A stretch of DNA of 64,000 nt from assembly GCA_963728925.1 (NCBI GenBank), contig CAVSMB010000009.1:75423-139422 (forward strand), written 5' to 3'. Of the stretch, positions 50,917-59,522 are shown piece after piece. The DNA is from JBBPZA01 sp963728925. GTDB lineage: Bacteria > Actinomycetota > Thermoleophilia > Solirubrobacterales > Solirubrobacteraceae. Both the position numbers and the translations under genes were made by a program. Numbering within the stretch: the first letter of the stretch is position 1; each line of letters starts with the position of its first letter. The notes under the pieces are model-generated. The model ran no database searches and had not been told where the DNA came from. It was given only the letters and a program-made list of their open reading frames with translations.

Positions 50917-52395
50917 TAGTGCTTTGTTAGTTTTCACTCGTGGTGCGGGTGGGTGGTGTGAGCGGGAGCTGGTCGAGGTCGATGGGTTGCTGGCAGGTCC
51001 GGCAGCGGCCGGCCCAGCACTTGAAGATCGGCTGCAGCAGCAGCACGGTCTGCGGGAGTGTCAGGCCGGCCGCCGGTGAAAAGGGTGTAGGCGCTCGAGG
51101 GTGAGATAGCCGTGGGCGGCGGTGACCAGCGCGGTGTGGTGGTGCCAGCCCATCCAGGAGCGACCCTCGTAGTGGTCTAGCCCGAGTTCGCCCTTGAGTT
51201 GCTTGTAGTCGAGCTCGATCGTCCAGCGCAGCCGGGCCAGGCGCGCCAGGCGCTCGGGCGGCGTGTCGGCGGGCAGGTTGGAGATCCAGTAGTCGCTGGG
51301 CTGGTCGCGGCCTTCGGGCCATTCAGCGATCAGCCATTCCTCTCGGGGGACGTCGGGCAGGCCCTTGTGCCATCGGTGCGCGGCGCGAACGCGAACGAAA
51401 ATGAAGCGTGAGGTCAGCGGCGTGCCGTCCGGGCCGTCGCGGAACGTGACGGTCTGCGCCTGGTCGGGCCCGAGCCGCGCGATCAGCTCGCCGATCGCCT
51501 CGGGCTCGCGATCGGCGACGGGCCGCTTGCGCGGGCGGCCCGTCGTGCCGGCGCGCTCGGGGACCGCGAACGTCGTGCCGGGCGCGAAGACCTTGGTCTC
51601 GGCGCCGATCGACAGCACGTACTCGAGCTCTGCATTGTGCAAGCGCTCGCGCAGGGCGGTGTTATCGCCATAGGCGTGGTCACCGAGCACCGGCGCCTTG
51701 GCGATTCGCCAGCCGGCTGCACGCTCGATCAGCTCGGCCCCCAGCTCGGGCTTGGTCTTGAACACCACCTCGGGCAGGATCTTCGCCCTGCGGCGCCGCT
51801 CGGCGTCATCGCACCACTCCTCGGGCAGGTACAGCGCCCACCCCAAGGGCACCGTCCCGCGAGCGCCGGCCGCGTGCAGCGAGACGCCGATCTGGCAGTT
51901 GCCGACCTTCCCAAGGCTGCCGGAGTATTGGCGCTTGACCCCCGGCGAGCGCTCGCCGTCCTTGACGAAGCCCGTGTCATCCAATACCCACGCCTGCACG
52001 TCGATCGCCGGCGCGACCCGCTCGGCCACGGCCCGCACGACCAGCGCCGGATCCCACGGACTATCGGTGAGGAACTGCTGCATCGACTGGTAGTCGGCGA
52101 CCCCGCCCAGCCGCGCGACCATCGGCTCAAGCGACTTGCGCGGCCCCTGCTCGATCAGCCCGCGCAGATACAGCCCGCCGTTGACCATCTGCACCGGCCG
52201 ATTCATCGCCGCCGCAAGCACCTCGCCAGCGAACGCCTCCAAGCGCTCGCGTACCGCGACCGCACCATCGACCTCGACGCTCGATCCCGTCACCGCCACC
52301 GCCGCCATCATGACCTCCCCGCGTCGAACACCTAGACGCCGGGAGGGTTCGCCACGACCGCGACGAACTCCTACCCAACAACTAACAAAGCACTA
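50917..52395 (-). mobile_element. IS701-family insertion sequence with target duplication
   Basis: 1,479 bases with perfect 16-bp inverted repeats, TAGTGCTTTGTTAGTT at 50917-50932 and its complement at 52380-52395. TTAG directly flanks both ends (50913-50916 and 52396-52399), the 4-bp YTAR target duplication of IS701. The transposase frame inside is intact, so this is a recent, probably functional insertion. Confidence 0.93.
51061..52311 (-). CDS. IS701-family transposase (copy 2)
   Basis: A 416-residue DDE transposase. It has PVQMVNGGLYLRGLIEQGPRK at the N-terminus, WVLDDTGFVKDGERSPGVKRQ (first Asp), PVLGDHAYGDNTALRERL (second Asp) and RWTIELDYKQLKGELGLDHYEG (Glu), the IS701 arrangement. 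ATG in the first two codons at about 52311. Complete. Confidence 0.93.
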   Translation of the reverse strand: MMAAVAVTGSSVEVDGAVAVRERLEAFAGEVLAAAMNRPVQMVNGGLYLRGLIEQGPRKSLEPMVARLGGVADYQSMQQFLTDSPWDPALVVRAVAERVAPAIDVQAWVLDDTGFVKDGERSPGVKRQYSGSLGKVGNCQIGVSLHAAGARGTVPLGWALYLPEEWCDDAERRRRAKILPEVVFKTKPELGAELIERAAGWRIAKAPVLGDHAYGDNTALRERLHNAELEYVLSIGAETKVFAPGTTFAVPERAGTTGRPRKRPVADREPEAIGELIARLGPDQAQTVTFRDGPDGTPLTSRFIFVRVRAAHRWHKGLPDVPREEWLIAEWPEGRDQPSDYWISNLPADTPPERLARLARLRWTIELDYKQLKGELGLDHYEGRSWMGWHHHTALVTAAHGYLTLERLHPFHRRPA

Positions 52396-52502
52396 TTAGA
52401 CCTCTGGAGGTCGATGATGTCGGGAGTCATGGAGGGTCCGATGGACCGAGCTCAGGGTCGCGCTCCGGCGCGCCGGACGGTCGCCCGGAGGGCGGCCGGG
52501 AG

Positions 52503-52790
52503 GTGCGCTGGAGCGCGCGCCGCAAGCAGGAGGTGGTCCTGTGCCTGCTCAGGGGCGAGTCGCTTGATGCGCTGGCCCGGGAGACGGGGCAGGCGGCCGG
52601 CACGATCAGCGGGTGGCGTGAGGCGTTCCTCGCCGGCGGGGCGGAGCACCTGAAGAGCCGACCGCGGCCGGTGGAGGACCGCCAGCTCGCCGATGCGCAG
52701 CGCAAGATCGGTGAGCTGTCGATGGATCTGGACATCGCGAACGCGCTGCTGGAAGAGGTCGAGCGCCGCCCTCGGTCGCCGAGGCGCTGA
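52503..52790 (+). CDS. IS3-family OrfA-like HTH protein
   Basis: A 95-residue protein with a transposase_8-type HTH: SARRKQEVVLCLLRGESLDA, LARETGQAAGTISGWREAFL, then a leucine-zipper-like helix (LADAQRKIGELSMDLDIANA LLEEVE). It is the first reading frame of an IS3-type element whose second frame is broken downstream. GTG at 52503. Probably the relic of an inactive element. Confidence 0.75.
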   Translation: MRWSARRKQEVVLCLLRGESLDALARETGQAAGTISGWREAFLAGGAEHLKSRPRPVEDRQLADAQRKIGELSMDLDIANALLEEVERRPRSPRR

Positions 52791-53374
52791 ACGTCGCCCG
52801 ACGGCTCGACGCGCCGCTGGCCCGGGTCTGCCGGGTCGCTGGCGTGTCGAGGTCGGCGGCGTGTGAGCAGCGCCGCCGACGCAGCCCCTCGGAGTCGCTG
52901 GTCGCTCCACCGCCACGCCGCCGGCCCGGCCCGGTCGGCGCCTTGCCCGACGACGAGTTGCTGGCCGCGATCCGCCGGGAGATCGACGAGTCGCCGTTCG
53001 TCGGCGAGGGCCACAAGGAAGCTCTGCGCCCGGCTGCGGCTGCGCGGCATCCACACCGGCCGCAAGCGGGTGCTCAGGCTCACGCGGGAGGCGGGCCTGC
53101 TGGCGCCGACGCCGCAGGTCCGCAAGCGCTCCCGCCGGCTGCACGACGCGACGATCACCGTGACCGTCCCCGACACGCTGTGGCGACCGACGCCACCGAG
53201 GCGCACACCCGCAGCGAGGGGCGCTGCGCGGTGTTCGCGATCGTCGATCACGCCTCCGGCGAGGCGTGGGTCGACGATCGCGCCCAGGATGGACCGCTGG
53301 GCCGCCGCCGACCTGCTCCGAGAGGTGACCACCGAGCGCTTCTCGGGAGTCCGCATGGGGACGGTCACGCCTGA
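52787..53374 (+). pseudogene. IS3-family OrfB remnant
   Basis: Fragments of the IS3 integrase-core protein in several frames: VARRLDAPLARVCRVAGVSRS, DDELLAAIRREIDESPFVGEG, LRLRGIHTGRKRVLRLTREAG, then TDATEAHTRSEGRCAVFAIVDH (first catalytic Asp region) and WAAADLLREVTTERFSG. At least three frame breaks are needed, and the C-terminal half with the remaining catalytic residues is missing. It abuts the tRNA-Val region. Confidence 0.8.
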
Positions 53375-53426
53375 ACGCCCGACAAATTGCTACCTGATTG
53401 CTACCTCGGAGAGGCTCTAACACGCC

Positions 53427-53452
53427 GGAAACCGCGCCGTGGCGCGGTTTCC
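53427..53452 (-). terminator. Intrinsic-type terminator of tRNA-Val
   Basis: GGAAACCGCGCC and GGCGCGGTTTCC form a perfect 12-bp stem with a two-base centre. It starts five bases beyond the 3' end of the minus-strand tRNA-Val. Confidence 0.75.
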
Positions 53453-53457
53453 AGAGG

Positions 53458-53530
53458 TGGGCGATACTGGGCTCGAACCAGTGACCTCCGCCTTGTCGAG
53501 GCGGCGCTCTCCCAGCTGAGCTAATCGCCC
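53458..53530 (-). tRNA. tRNA-Val (GAC)
   Basis: A 73-base cloverleaf read from 53530 to 53458. It has acceptor GGGCGAT with ATCGCCC, D arm with AGCTCAGCTGGGAGAGC, anticodon stem CCGCC/GGCGG around TCGACAA (anticodon GAC), and T arm CTGGTTCGAGCCCAG, discriminator A. CCA is not fully encoded. Its 3' end points left into the mobile region, marking that region's right border. Confidence 0.95.
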
Positions 53531-53637
53531 GGGAGCCGGGCAAGCCTACCAACGGGTCCGCCGCTCCATCGGGAAGGCGGAGCAGGTTTGAGACGCGCGC
53601 CATCATCGTCCGTAGTGGTCTTCGTGGGAGCTGCACT

Positions 53638-54018
53638 ATGACGCCGGACGAGCTGCGAACCTGGTGCCTCGAGATGCCCGGGTCGCAAGAGACGTTCCCG
53701 TTCGCCCCGGAGACCTCGGTCTTCAAGGTCGCCGGGAAGATGTTCGCCCTCTCGCGGCTGGACGGCGAGCCGCTGCAGGTGAGCGTGAAGTGCGAGCCTG
53801 CGCTCGCCGAGCAGCTGCGGCTGAGCCACCCGGCCATCGCTCCGGGCTACCACCTCAACAAGCGCCACTGGAACACGATCACCATCGACGGCTCGCTCGG
53901 CGACGGGATGGTGCGCGACCTCGTCGAGGACTCCTACGCGCTCGTCGTCGACGGACTGCCCCGCCGGGCGCGCGAGGCGCTGGACACGGAAACCGCCGCG
54001 GCCGGGGGATCGCCTTGA
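53638..54018 (+). CDS. MmcQ/YjbR-family protein
   Basis: A 126-residue protein with the CyaY-like fold of the MmcQ/YjbR family. It has MTPDELRTWCLEMPGSQETF, FKVAGKMFALSRLD, VKCEPALAEQLR and the family signature PGYHLNKRHWNTI. These are thought to be DNA-binding or regulatory, with no defined role. The stop overlaps the TTG start of the next gene as TTGA. Confidence 0.9.
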   Translation: MTPDELRTWCLEMPGSQETFPFAPETSVFKVAGKMFALSRLDGEPLQVSVKCEPALAEQLRLSHPAIAPGYHLNKRHWNTITIDGSLGDGMVRDLVEDSYALVVDGLPRRAREALDTETAAAGGSP

Positions 54019-54356
54019 CGGCCGTCGGCGATCTCGTCCGCCAGGACTGGCCGCGCGGTCGCGCGGTCGTGCTCGGCGCGCCCGGCTTTCCCGACGGGCG
54101 CGGCAGCTCCGGCGGGCGCGGCGCGGTGACGGTGGACCTCACGCTCTCCGTGCTCGTCCGCGGCCACGATCCCTTCGAGGTCCACCACCGCTGTCGCGCT
54201 CCGGCCGGCAAGCTCCCGCCGCGTGGTGGGGTCCTTCCCGTGCTCGTTCACCCGCGCAACCAGCGCGAGCTGCGCGTCGACTGGACGCGCGCGCCGACGA
54301 AGTTCGAGCACGCCGAGCTCGTCCTGCGGCGCTCGCGGCCGGCCGGGCGCGGGTAG
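54015..54356 (+). CDS. Hypothetical protein coupled to the MmcQ/YjbR gene
   Basis: A 113-residue protein starting at TTG 54015, overlapping the upstream stop. It has a beta-rich pattern: LTAVGDLVRQDWPRGRAVVL, GAVTVDLTLSVLVRGHDPFEVHHR, VLPVLVHPRNQRELRVDW and a basic end. I do not recognise the family. The 4-base overlap and non-random composition support that it is translated. Confidence 0.6.
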   Translation: MTAVGDLVRQDWPRGRAVVLGAPGFPDGRGSSGGRGAVTVDLTLSVLVRGHDPFEVHHRCRAPAGKLPPRGGVLPVLVHPRNQRELRVDWTRAPTKFEHAELVLRRSRPAGRG

Positions 54357-54371
54357 CGCTCGCGCGGCCGG

Positions 54372-56649
54372 CTATCGCGCCGCGCGCGCGACGAGCTCCT
54401 CGATGCGCCCCAGCTCGTCGTGGGCCCGCTCGAGCCAGCCCCCGAGGAGGAAGAGGTCGACGACGGCGCCCGCGGCGCCGCCGTCGCCGTCGCCGGCGTG
54501 AGCGGCGGCAACCGCTCGGCGCCCGGCCTGCCCGATCTCCGGATCGAGTCCGCGGACAGGGTCCCCGGGCCGCCCGGGCGCGGTCCGGGCCACGAGCGCT
54601 TCGGCCACCCGCGCGCCCTCGGCGGAGAGCTCGCCCGCGGACTGCGCGAGCACCTCCGCGAGCCCTGCCGGCGCTCCGGCCTCGGGCACCGTGACGGGGT
54701 GCGGCGCCAAGAGCGTCGAGAGGGCCCGCAGCGCGTGGGTGTGGGCCAGCACCCCGGCCCAGAGCCCCAGTGCGCGGTCGCGGTCGCCGGTCTCGGCCAG
54801 GAAGGTGGTGAACACGTCGTCGGCGCGCATCGTTGCGACGTCGGCGGCAGCCCCGTCCGCCGCCAGCGATGCGGTCGGCAGACCGCCGGTCGCTCCGGGC
54901 CGCGCCAGGCCCGCGGCAGGCGCCGCCGTCTTCCGCCGGCCGCCCAGCGGCGCCCGCGCGACGCCCGCCGCGAGCGCCGTCGCCGCGCGGACGAGCTCGG
55001 CCAGCGCGCGGCGGACCTGCGCCCGCGCGCCGCGCGGCCAGATGGCGAGGCCGATCGCGATGCCCGTCGCCGCGCCGATCGCCACATCCTCGACGCGCAG
55101 GAGCGGAAGCTCCCACGCCCCGGGCTTGGCGAGGTTGAAGAGCACGACGATCATCACGGTGAAGGCGGCCTGGCCGGCCACCAGCCCGACGCTTCCGGCG
55201 GCGACGCCGGCGAAGACCGCGAACGGCAGCACCACGGCGTACGCCGTCGCGTCGGCCTCCAGCGTCAGGACGATCACGGTGGCCACCAGCGCGCCGAGCA
55301 CCGTCCCGGCCAAGGCCTGAAGCGCCGTCGCCCCGGTCCGGCCCGGCGTCGTGCGCAGGACGCTGAGGGTCGCGAACACCACCCAGAAGCCGTGCTGGAG
55401 GTCGAGCACGCCCTCGAGCGCCCGGGCGGCGCCGAGCCCCAGGCCGATCCGCAGGCTCGTGCGCAGCAAGACCGATGAAGGCGTCAGGTTCGCCTGCAGC
55501 CGGCGCCGCCACGCGCTCCCTCGGCGCCCCCCGTCCGCGAAGCCGGGAACGGGCCCGTCGACCGCCCCGCCGAGAGCGATCCGCCCGTGCGCGGCGACGG
55601 CGGCGGCGACACGGCCGATCACGACGAGCGTCACCGCGCGCCGTGAGCGGCTCGTGAGCGTCTCGACGTCCCATCCCGCCGGCCAGGTCACGAGCGAGCC
55701 GCGCGCTCACGTCCGCCGCGTAGGCATCCGTCCGCGCGCCGAGGGCGGTGGCGCCCTGAGCGCTGCTCCCGGCGGCCAGCACAGCCGCGCTGTGCTCGAG
55801 CGTCTCGGCGATCGCGCCCATGAGCTCGCGACCCGCGGGGCGCAGCGGGCCTGCGGGTTGCCGCACCAGCGCCTCGAGCCCGGCGAGATCCTCGGCGAGG
55901 CGGTCGGCGTCGTCGACGAGCAGACGCTCGGCCCGCTCGACGCGACCCGCGCCCACCGGTCGCTCCGGCGCGGGGACCAGGTACGGGTGGGCACGCAGGA
56001 GGGCGGCTCGTGCGGCGCGCGCCGGCGCTGCGGCGCCGTCCGCGGGCGACGCTCCGGCCGCGATCCGGCGCGCGACCGCGGCGAGGCCGTCGAGCGCCTG
56101 CGCCAGCTCCGCCCGGAAGGCGTGCTGCGCCCGGTCGGGCAGCAGTACCTCGAGCAGCGCGAGGGCCACGACACCGAGGGCGAGGCCCTGCAGCCGCGGG
56201 CCGATCGCCGCGTCGGTCGCCGGGACGCTCGAGGCGACCACGAAGAGCAGCGTGAGCGCGGTCGTCACGCTCACCGTCCTGCGCCCGGCGATGGCGGCGA
56301 AGGACGCCGCGAAGGCAACGAGGAAGGTCAGCACCGCCGCGGGCGCCGTCGTTCCGGACACCACCGTGCCCAGCGCCACGAGACCGGCGGCGACGAGGCC
56401 GGCCAGCAGCAGGTCGCGCACCTGGCGGAGCGGCGGCCCCCGCAGCTCGGCAATCGCTCCGAGACAGACGGGCCCGATCATCGCGAAGAGCCCGAGCTGG
56501 AGGTCGTCGGCGACCAGCACGCCGAAGAGGAAGCCCGGCGAGCCGGCGAGTGTGACCCGCGCGGCGCGCCGGAGCGCCGCTCGGCCGGGTCGCAGCCCCG
56601 CGAGGCGCGCCCGCAGGTCAGCGGCGCCGGCGTGCGCCGCGGGCGGCAT
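54372..56649 (-). pseudogene. FUSC-family membrane protein with one apparent frameshift
   Basis: About 759 codons. Two six-helix membrane blocks, each followed by a soluble helical domain, are the layout of FUSC/aromatic-acid-exporter-like (YccS-like) proteins. The first block starts at ATG 56649 (GFLFGVLVADDLQLGLFAMI), and the second includes LDLQHGFWVVFATLSVLRTT and GTVLGALVATVIVL. The halves are in different frames, joined at about 55674 by one extra base (GGG-A-TGG). The chromosomal setting and intact halves make a sequencing error or very recent mutation likely. Substrate unknown. Confidence 0.8.
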
Positions 56650-56705
56650 GGCGGCGACTCTAGCCCAGCGCGAGCCCATCCCGTCGCTAGGCTTCACGCC
56701 CCCGC

Positions 56706-56776
56706 GGCGACGTGGCGGAGTGGTTACGCAGCGGCCTGCAAAGCCGTGTACACCGGTTCGATTCCGGTCGTCGCCT
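56706..56776 (+). tRNA. tRNA-Cys (GCA)
   Basis: A 71-base cloverleaf: acceptor GGCGACG with CGTCGCC, D arm with GGCGGAGTGGTTACGC, anticodon loop CTGCAAA (anticodon GCA) between GCGGC and GCCGT, T arm ACCGGTTCGATTCCGGT, discriminator T. It ends three bases before the stop codon of the convergent dipeptidase gene. Confidence 0.95.
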
Positions 56777-56779
56777 TCC

Positions 56780-57970
56780 CTACTGCGTGCGCAGCGACCA
56801 GAGGGCGTTCAGGACCCTGATGGCGTTGCCCGAGGTGATCAGCTCGGCGTCCTGGCCGTAGTCGTCATGCAGCGCCTTGTCGAGGTCGGCGAGGTCGGCT
56901 GCGGTCTCGATCCCGCCGATCGTCGGCTTGATGAACCCGTCGAGGTCGGTGCCGAGTGCGACGTGGCGGTGACTGCCCGTGATCTCGCGGATCTTGACGA
57001 TGTGGCAGCGCAGGACCTCCATTGACTCGGCCAGGGTCGTCGTCTCCTCCTTGCGCAGCCCGTCGTTGAGCTGGTGCTGGGCCAGGATCAGGCCGATCAC
57101 GCCGTCGCGCCGCGCGATCCGCTCGATCGTGGGCTTGTCGAGCATGTAGCTCTCCTTGCCGAAGCGGTAGCCGGCGTGGGAGGCGATCACGGGCGTGGTC
57201 CCGCCGGGGTCGAGCTCGTCGAGCAGGTCGAGCGCCTCCTTCAGGACGTCCACCCGCATGTGCGAGACGTCGATCAGGATCTTGTTGCGGTAGAGCGCCT
57301 CGATTGCGTGGCGACCGCGGGCGGTGAGCCCTTCGCCGGACGGCTGCCCGAGCAGCCGGTCGTACAGGCTGTCCGGGAGGAAGGCGAGGAAGGGGATGGC
57401 CGGCGCGTTCGCCGCGAACTCCCGGTAGAAGAGGTGGGCCACCGTCACGTAGGCCACCCCGCGCCGGACGAGCTCCGCGGTGTTGTCCTCGATCTCCTTC
57501 TCCCCGCCGCCCAGGTGAAAGCCACCTTCGACGCAGTGGACCAGCGCGATCGCATCGTTCTCGAGTGCGGCCGATAGCTCGTCCGCGGTCTTGACGACGG
57601 TCACCTCGGAGGCGGGCCAGCGCTTCTCGATCTCCTCCTCGACGCGGTCGAGCTGCCGCAGCAGCTCGCCGAAGTAGGCCGGCTTGGGCGGCCCGTCGGG
57701 CCAGTTGCCGTCCATCTCGTCGAAGGGCGAGTAGAGGGCCGAGAGCCCCACGCCGACGCCTCCCGCCCGCATGAACGGGACGCTCACGCGCTGCCCCGAC
57801 CACAGGTCCCGGTCGCTCAGGAAGCGACTGGCGATCCTCAGGACGAGGGCCCGCAGCTTGTCGGGAAACGGGCGCCCCTTCATGCGCATCATGTGGTCGA
57901 GCGCAGACTCCGGCGGGGCCTCGTCCATCATGACGTGCATCGGAAAGTGCACGTGGACGTCAGCAATCAT
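56780..57970 (-). CDS. Peptidase M19 (membrane dipeptidase family)
   Basis: A 396-residue amidohydrolase-fold metallopeptidase of the renal-dipeptidase family. Metal ligands are visible as DVHVHF (His-x-His), VHCVEGG (Glu), DVSHM (His) and ASHAGYR (His). GTDLDGF near the C-terminus is the catalytic Asp region. It cleaves dipeptides, including D-amino-acid ones. There is no signal peptide, so the enzyme is probably cytoplasmic. Its ATG at 57968-57970 overlaps the end of the SnoaL-like gene by 11 bases. Confidence 0.92.
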   Translation of the reverse strand: MIADVHVHFPMHVMMDEAPPESALDHMMRMKGRPFPDKLRALVLRIASRFLSDRDLWSGQRVSVPFMRAGGVGVGLSALYSPFDEMDGNWPDGPPKPAYFGELLRQLDRVEEEIEKRWPASEVTVVKTADELSAALENDAIALVHCVEGGFHLGGGEKEIEDNTAELVRRGVAYVTVAHLFYREFAANAPAIPFLAFLPDSLYDRLLGQPSGEGLTARGRHAIEALYRNKILIDVSHMRVDVLKEALDLLDELDPGGTTPVIASHAGYRFGKESYMLDKPTIERIARRDGVIGLILAQHQLNDGLRKEETTTLAESMEVLRCHIVKIREITGSHRHVALGTDLDGFIKPTIGGIETAADLADLDKALHDDYGQDAELITSGNAIRVLNALWSLRTQ

Positions 57971-58379
57971 CGCGCTCCCCTGGCGCCACGCGCGGCGGCG
58001 CCGCTTCGAAGGCGGCGTCCAGGTCTCCGAAGAACTCGACCCGGCGCACCTTCGCGTTGGACATGGTGAAGAGGCAGTATCCCGTCATTCCCACCTCCAG
58101 GCCGCTGCGCTTGCCCTTCGCGGCGGCCCGCCACTCGGCGACGACCGCGTCACCCATGACGACTGGCTCGCGGATCTCGAGCACGACCTGCCCGAAGGCC
58201 TCCCAGAGCTTCACGGCCCACTCGACGGCGCCCGAGTGGCCACGGTTCCATCCCGCCCCCGGGATGTCCGGCTGGTCCTGGAGCTCGGCGTCGGCGTCGA
58301 GCTGGTTCAGCGCCGCGAAATCTCCTCGGTTGAACCCCTCCAGCAACCGCTCGATCGCCTCCAGGTTCTTGCAGGACAC
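57960..58379 (-). CDS. SnoaL-like (NTF2-fold) protein
   Basis: A 139-residue protein of the nuclear-transport-factor-2-like fold: NLEAIERLLEGFNRGDFAAL, ADAELQDQPD, GHSGAVEWAVKLWEAF, VVAEWRAAAKGK and KVRRVEFFGDLDAAF. Such proteins bind small hydrophobic ligands or act as cyclases/isomerases; role unknown. The start is GTG at 58377-58379. The stop lies inside the dipeptidase start region, so the two are translationally coupled. Confidence 0.85.
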   Translation of the reverse strand: MSCKNLEAIERLLEGFNRGDFAALNQLDADAELQDQPDIPGAGWNRGHSGAVEWAVKLWEAFGQVVLEIREPVVMGDAVVAEWRAAAKGKRSGLEVGMTGYCLFTMSNAKVRRVEFFGDLDAAFEAAPPRVAPGERDDC

Positions 58380-58438
58380 CGCAGGCGAGTATCCCGTCGC
58401 GCGGGGCGCGAGTCCACAGTCCGGCGCCGAGCCCCCTC

Positions 58439-59077
58439 TTAGGTCAAGGTCAGCCCGAACTCGCGGCACACCTCGCGCAGCGGGCGCAGCTCGAGCGTCA
58501 GGGTCAGCGGTCTGCCGTCGGGGGCGAGCTCGGCGCGGCCCTCGAACAGCGCGTAGCAGGGGCGGTCGTCGAGGTTGGAGCCGAACCGCACCCCCGCGTA
58601 GTCGCGCTCGTAGAGCTCGCGACCCACCGTCTGGGTGACGATGCGGTCGCGGCTGCGCACCTCGGTCACGTCGAGGTGGACCATCCCGTGCTCGACGAGC
58701 AGGTCGGCGAGGTCGTGCGCGAGCTGGTGGCGCAGGGCGAGCCCGGAGTCGAGGTCGCACAGCTCGCCGTCGCTGATGGCAAGCGCGGGCGCGAGGACGT
58801 GCGCCTCGCGCCACTCGAGGCCGACCTCCCCCACCCCGCGCAGGGCCGGGCTGTGCTCCCCGAACAGCTCGCGCAGCTCGGCGATGGCCTTGGTGTTGGG
58901 CCGCAGGTCGGCGAGCACCTCGCGCAGGCAGGTCGCGGCGTGGTCGGCGCAGTAGATCGTGCGGTACTCGCGCTCGGGATCGTCCCAACGGTGCTGCCAG
59001 CCGCACAGGTGGCGGGGGACGAACTCGAGCGGCGCGACCTGCAGGCCGAGCCGCCAGACCGGCAGCTCGGTGCTCAG
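58439..59077 (-). CDS. RES-domain toxin
   Basis: About 212 residues with the RES domain: VWRLGLQVAPLEFVP, REYRTIYCADHAATCLREVL (conserved Tyr and Arg region), and SNLDDRPCYALFEGR. RES toxins resemble ADP-ribosyltransferases and deplete NAD+, as shown for mycobacterial MbcT. There is no ATG, GTG or TTG upstream of the domain; CTG at 59075-59077 overlaps the antitoxin stop as CTGA and is the likely start. Partner gene directly upstream. Confidence 0.88.
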   Translation of the reverse strand: MSTELPVWRLGLQVAPLEFVPRHLCGWQHRWDDPEREYRTIYCADHAATCLREVLADLRPNTKAIAELRELFGEHSPALRGVGEVGLEWREAHVLAPALAISDGELCDLDSGLALRHQLAHDLADLLVEHGMVHLDVTEVRSRDRIVTQTVGRELYERDYAGVRFGSNLDDRPCYALFEGRAELAPDGRPLTLTLELRPLREVCREFGLTLT

Positions 59078-59457
59078 GCCTCGCTCCCGGCGAAGGCGCG
59101 GGCGGCGGGCACGAGGAAGCGAACGTCCCCGGGATCGCCGGCGTGGCGCAGGAGCCACGCAGGCGCCTCGTCGTCGAGCCGGCTGTTGGAGCCAAGGAAC
59201 CACGCCCGTGTGATCTTCACCCCGAAGGCGTCGACGAGCATGCGCGCCGCGGTGTAGGCGGTGCGCATCCGGAACTCGGCCGTGGCCCGCGGCGGGCTCC
59301 CGCGGCGCCAGCGGCCGACGACCTTGGCGTCGCGCAGGCCGGCGAGGTAAGCCGTGAGCTGCTGGCCGAGATTCTCCTGCAGCCAGCCGGCGACCTCGGG
59401 GAAGCCGGTCGTGACCGCCTCGCGCTCGACAATGCGTGGATCGAGCGTCAACGTCAT
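59074..59457 (-). CDS. Xre/MbcA/ParS-type antitoxin
   Basis: A 127-residue antitoxin of the RES-Xre class. The N-terminal helical part (EVAGWLQENLGQQLTAYLAG) and AEFRMRTAYTAARMLVDAFG form the DNA-binding half. The C-terminal toxin-binding DUF2384-like block is FLGSNSRLDDEAPAWLLRHA and VPAARAFAG, whose end would plug the toxin's active site. ATG at 59455-59457 has a GAAGGGG Shine-Dalgarno. Autoregulation by the complex is expected from the family. Confidence 0.88.
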   Translation of the reverse strand: MTLTLDPRIVEREAVTTGFPEVAGWLQENLGQQLTAYLAGLRDAKVVGRWRRGSPPRATAEFRMRTAYTAARMLVDAFGVKITRAWFLGSNSRLDDEAPAWLLRHAGDPGDVRFLVPAARAFAGSEA

Positions 59458-59522
59458 CCGCTCACCCCTTCTCGTGTCGATTCGGCGGTAATCACCCCCT
59501 TAGACTACCACTCCGGCCACCT

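Noticed and set aside
55674..55691. Calling the second half of the FUSC gene a separate CDS from GTG 55691
   Set aside because: That start is in the middle of a region continuous with the first half once one base is removed; the one-gene reading fits the family layout better.
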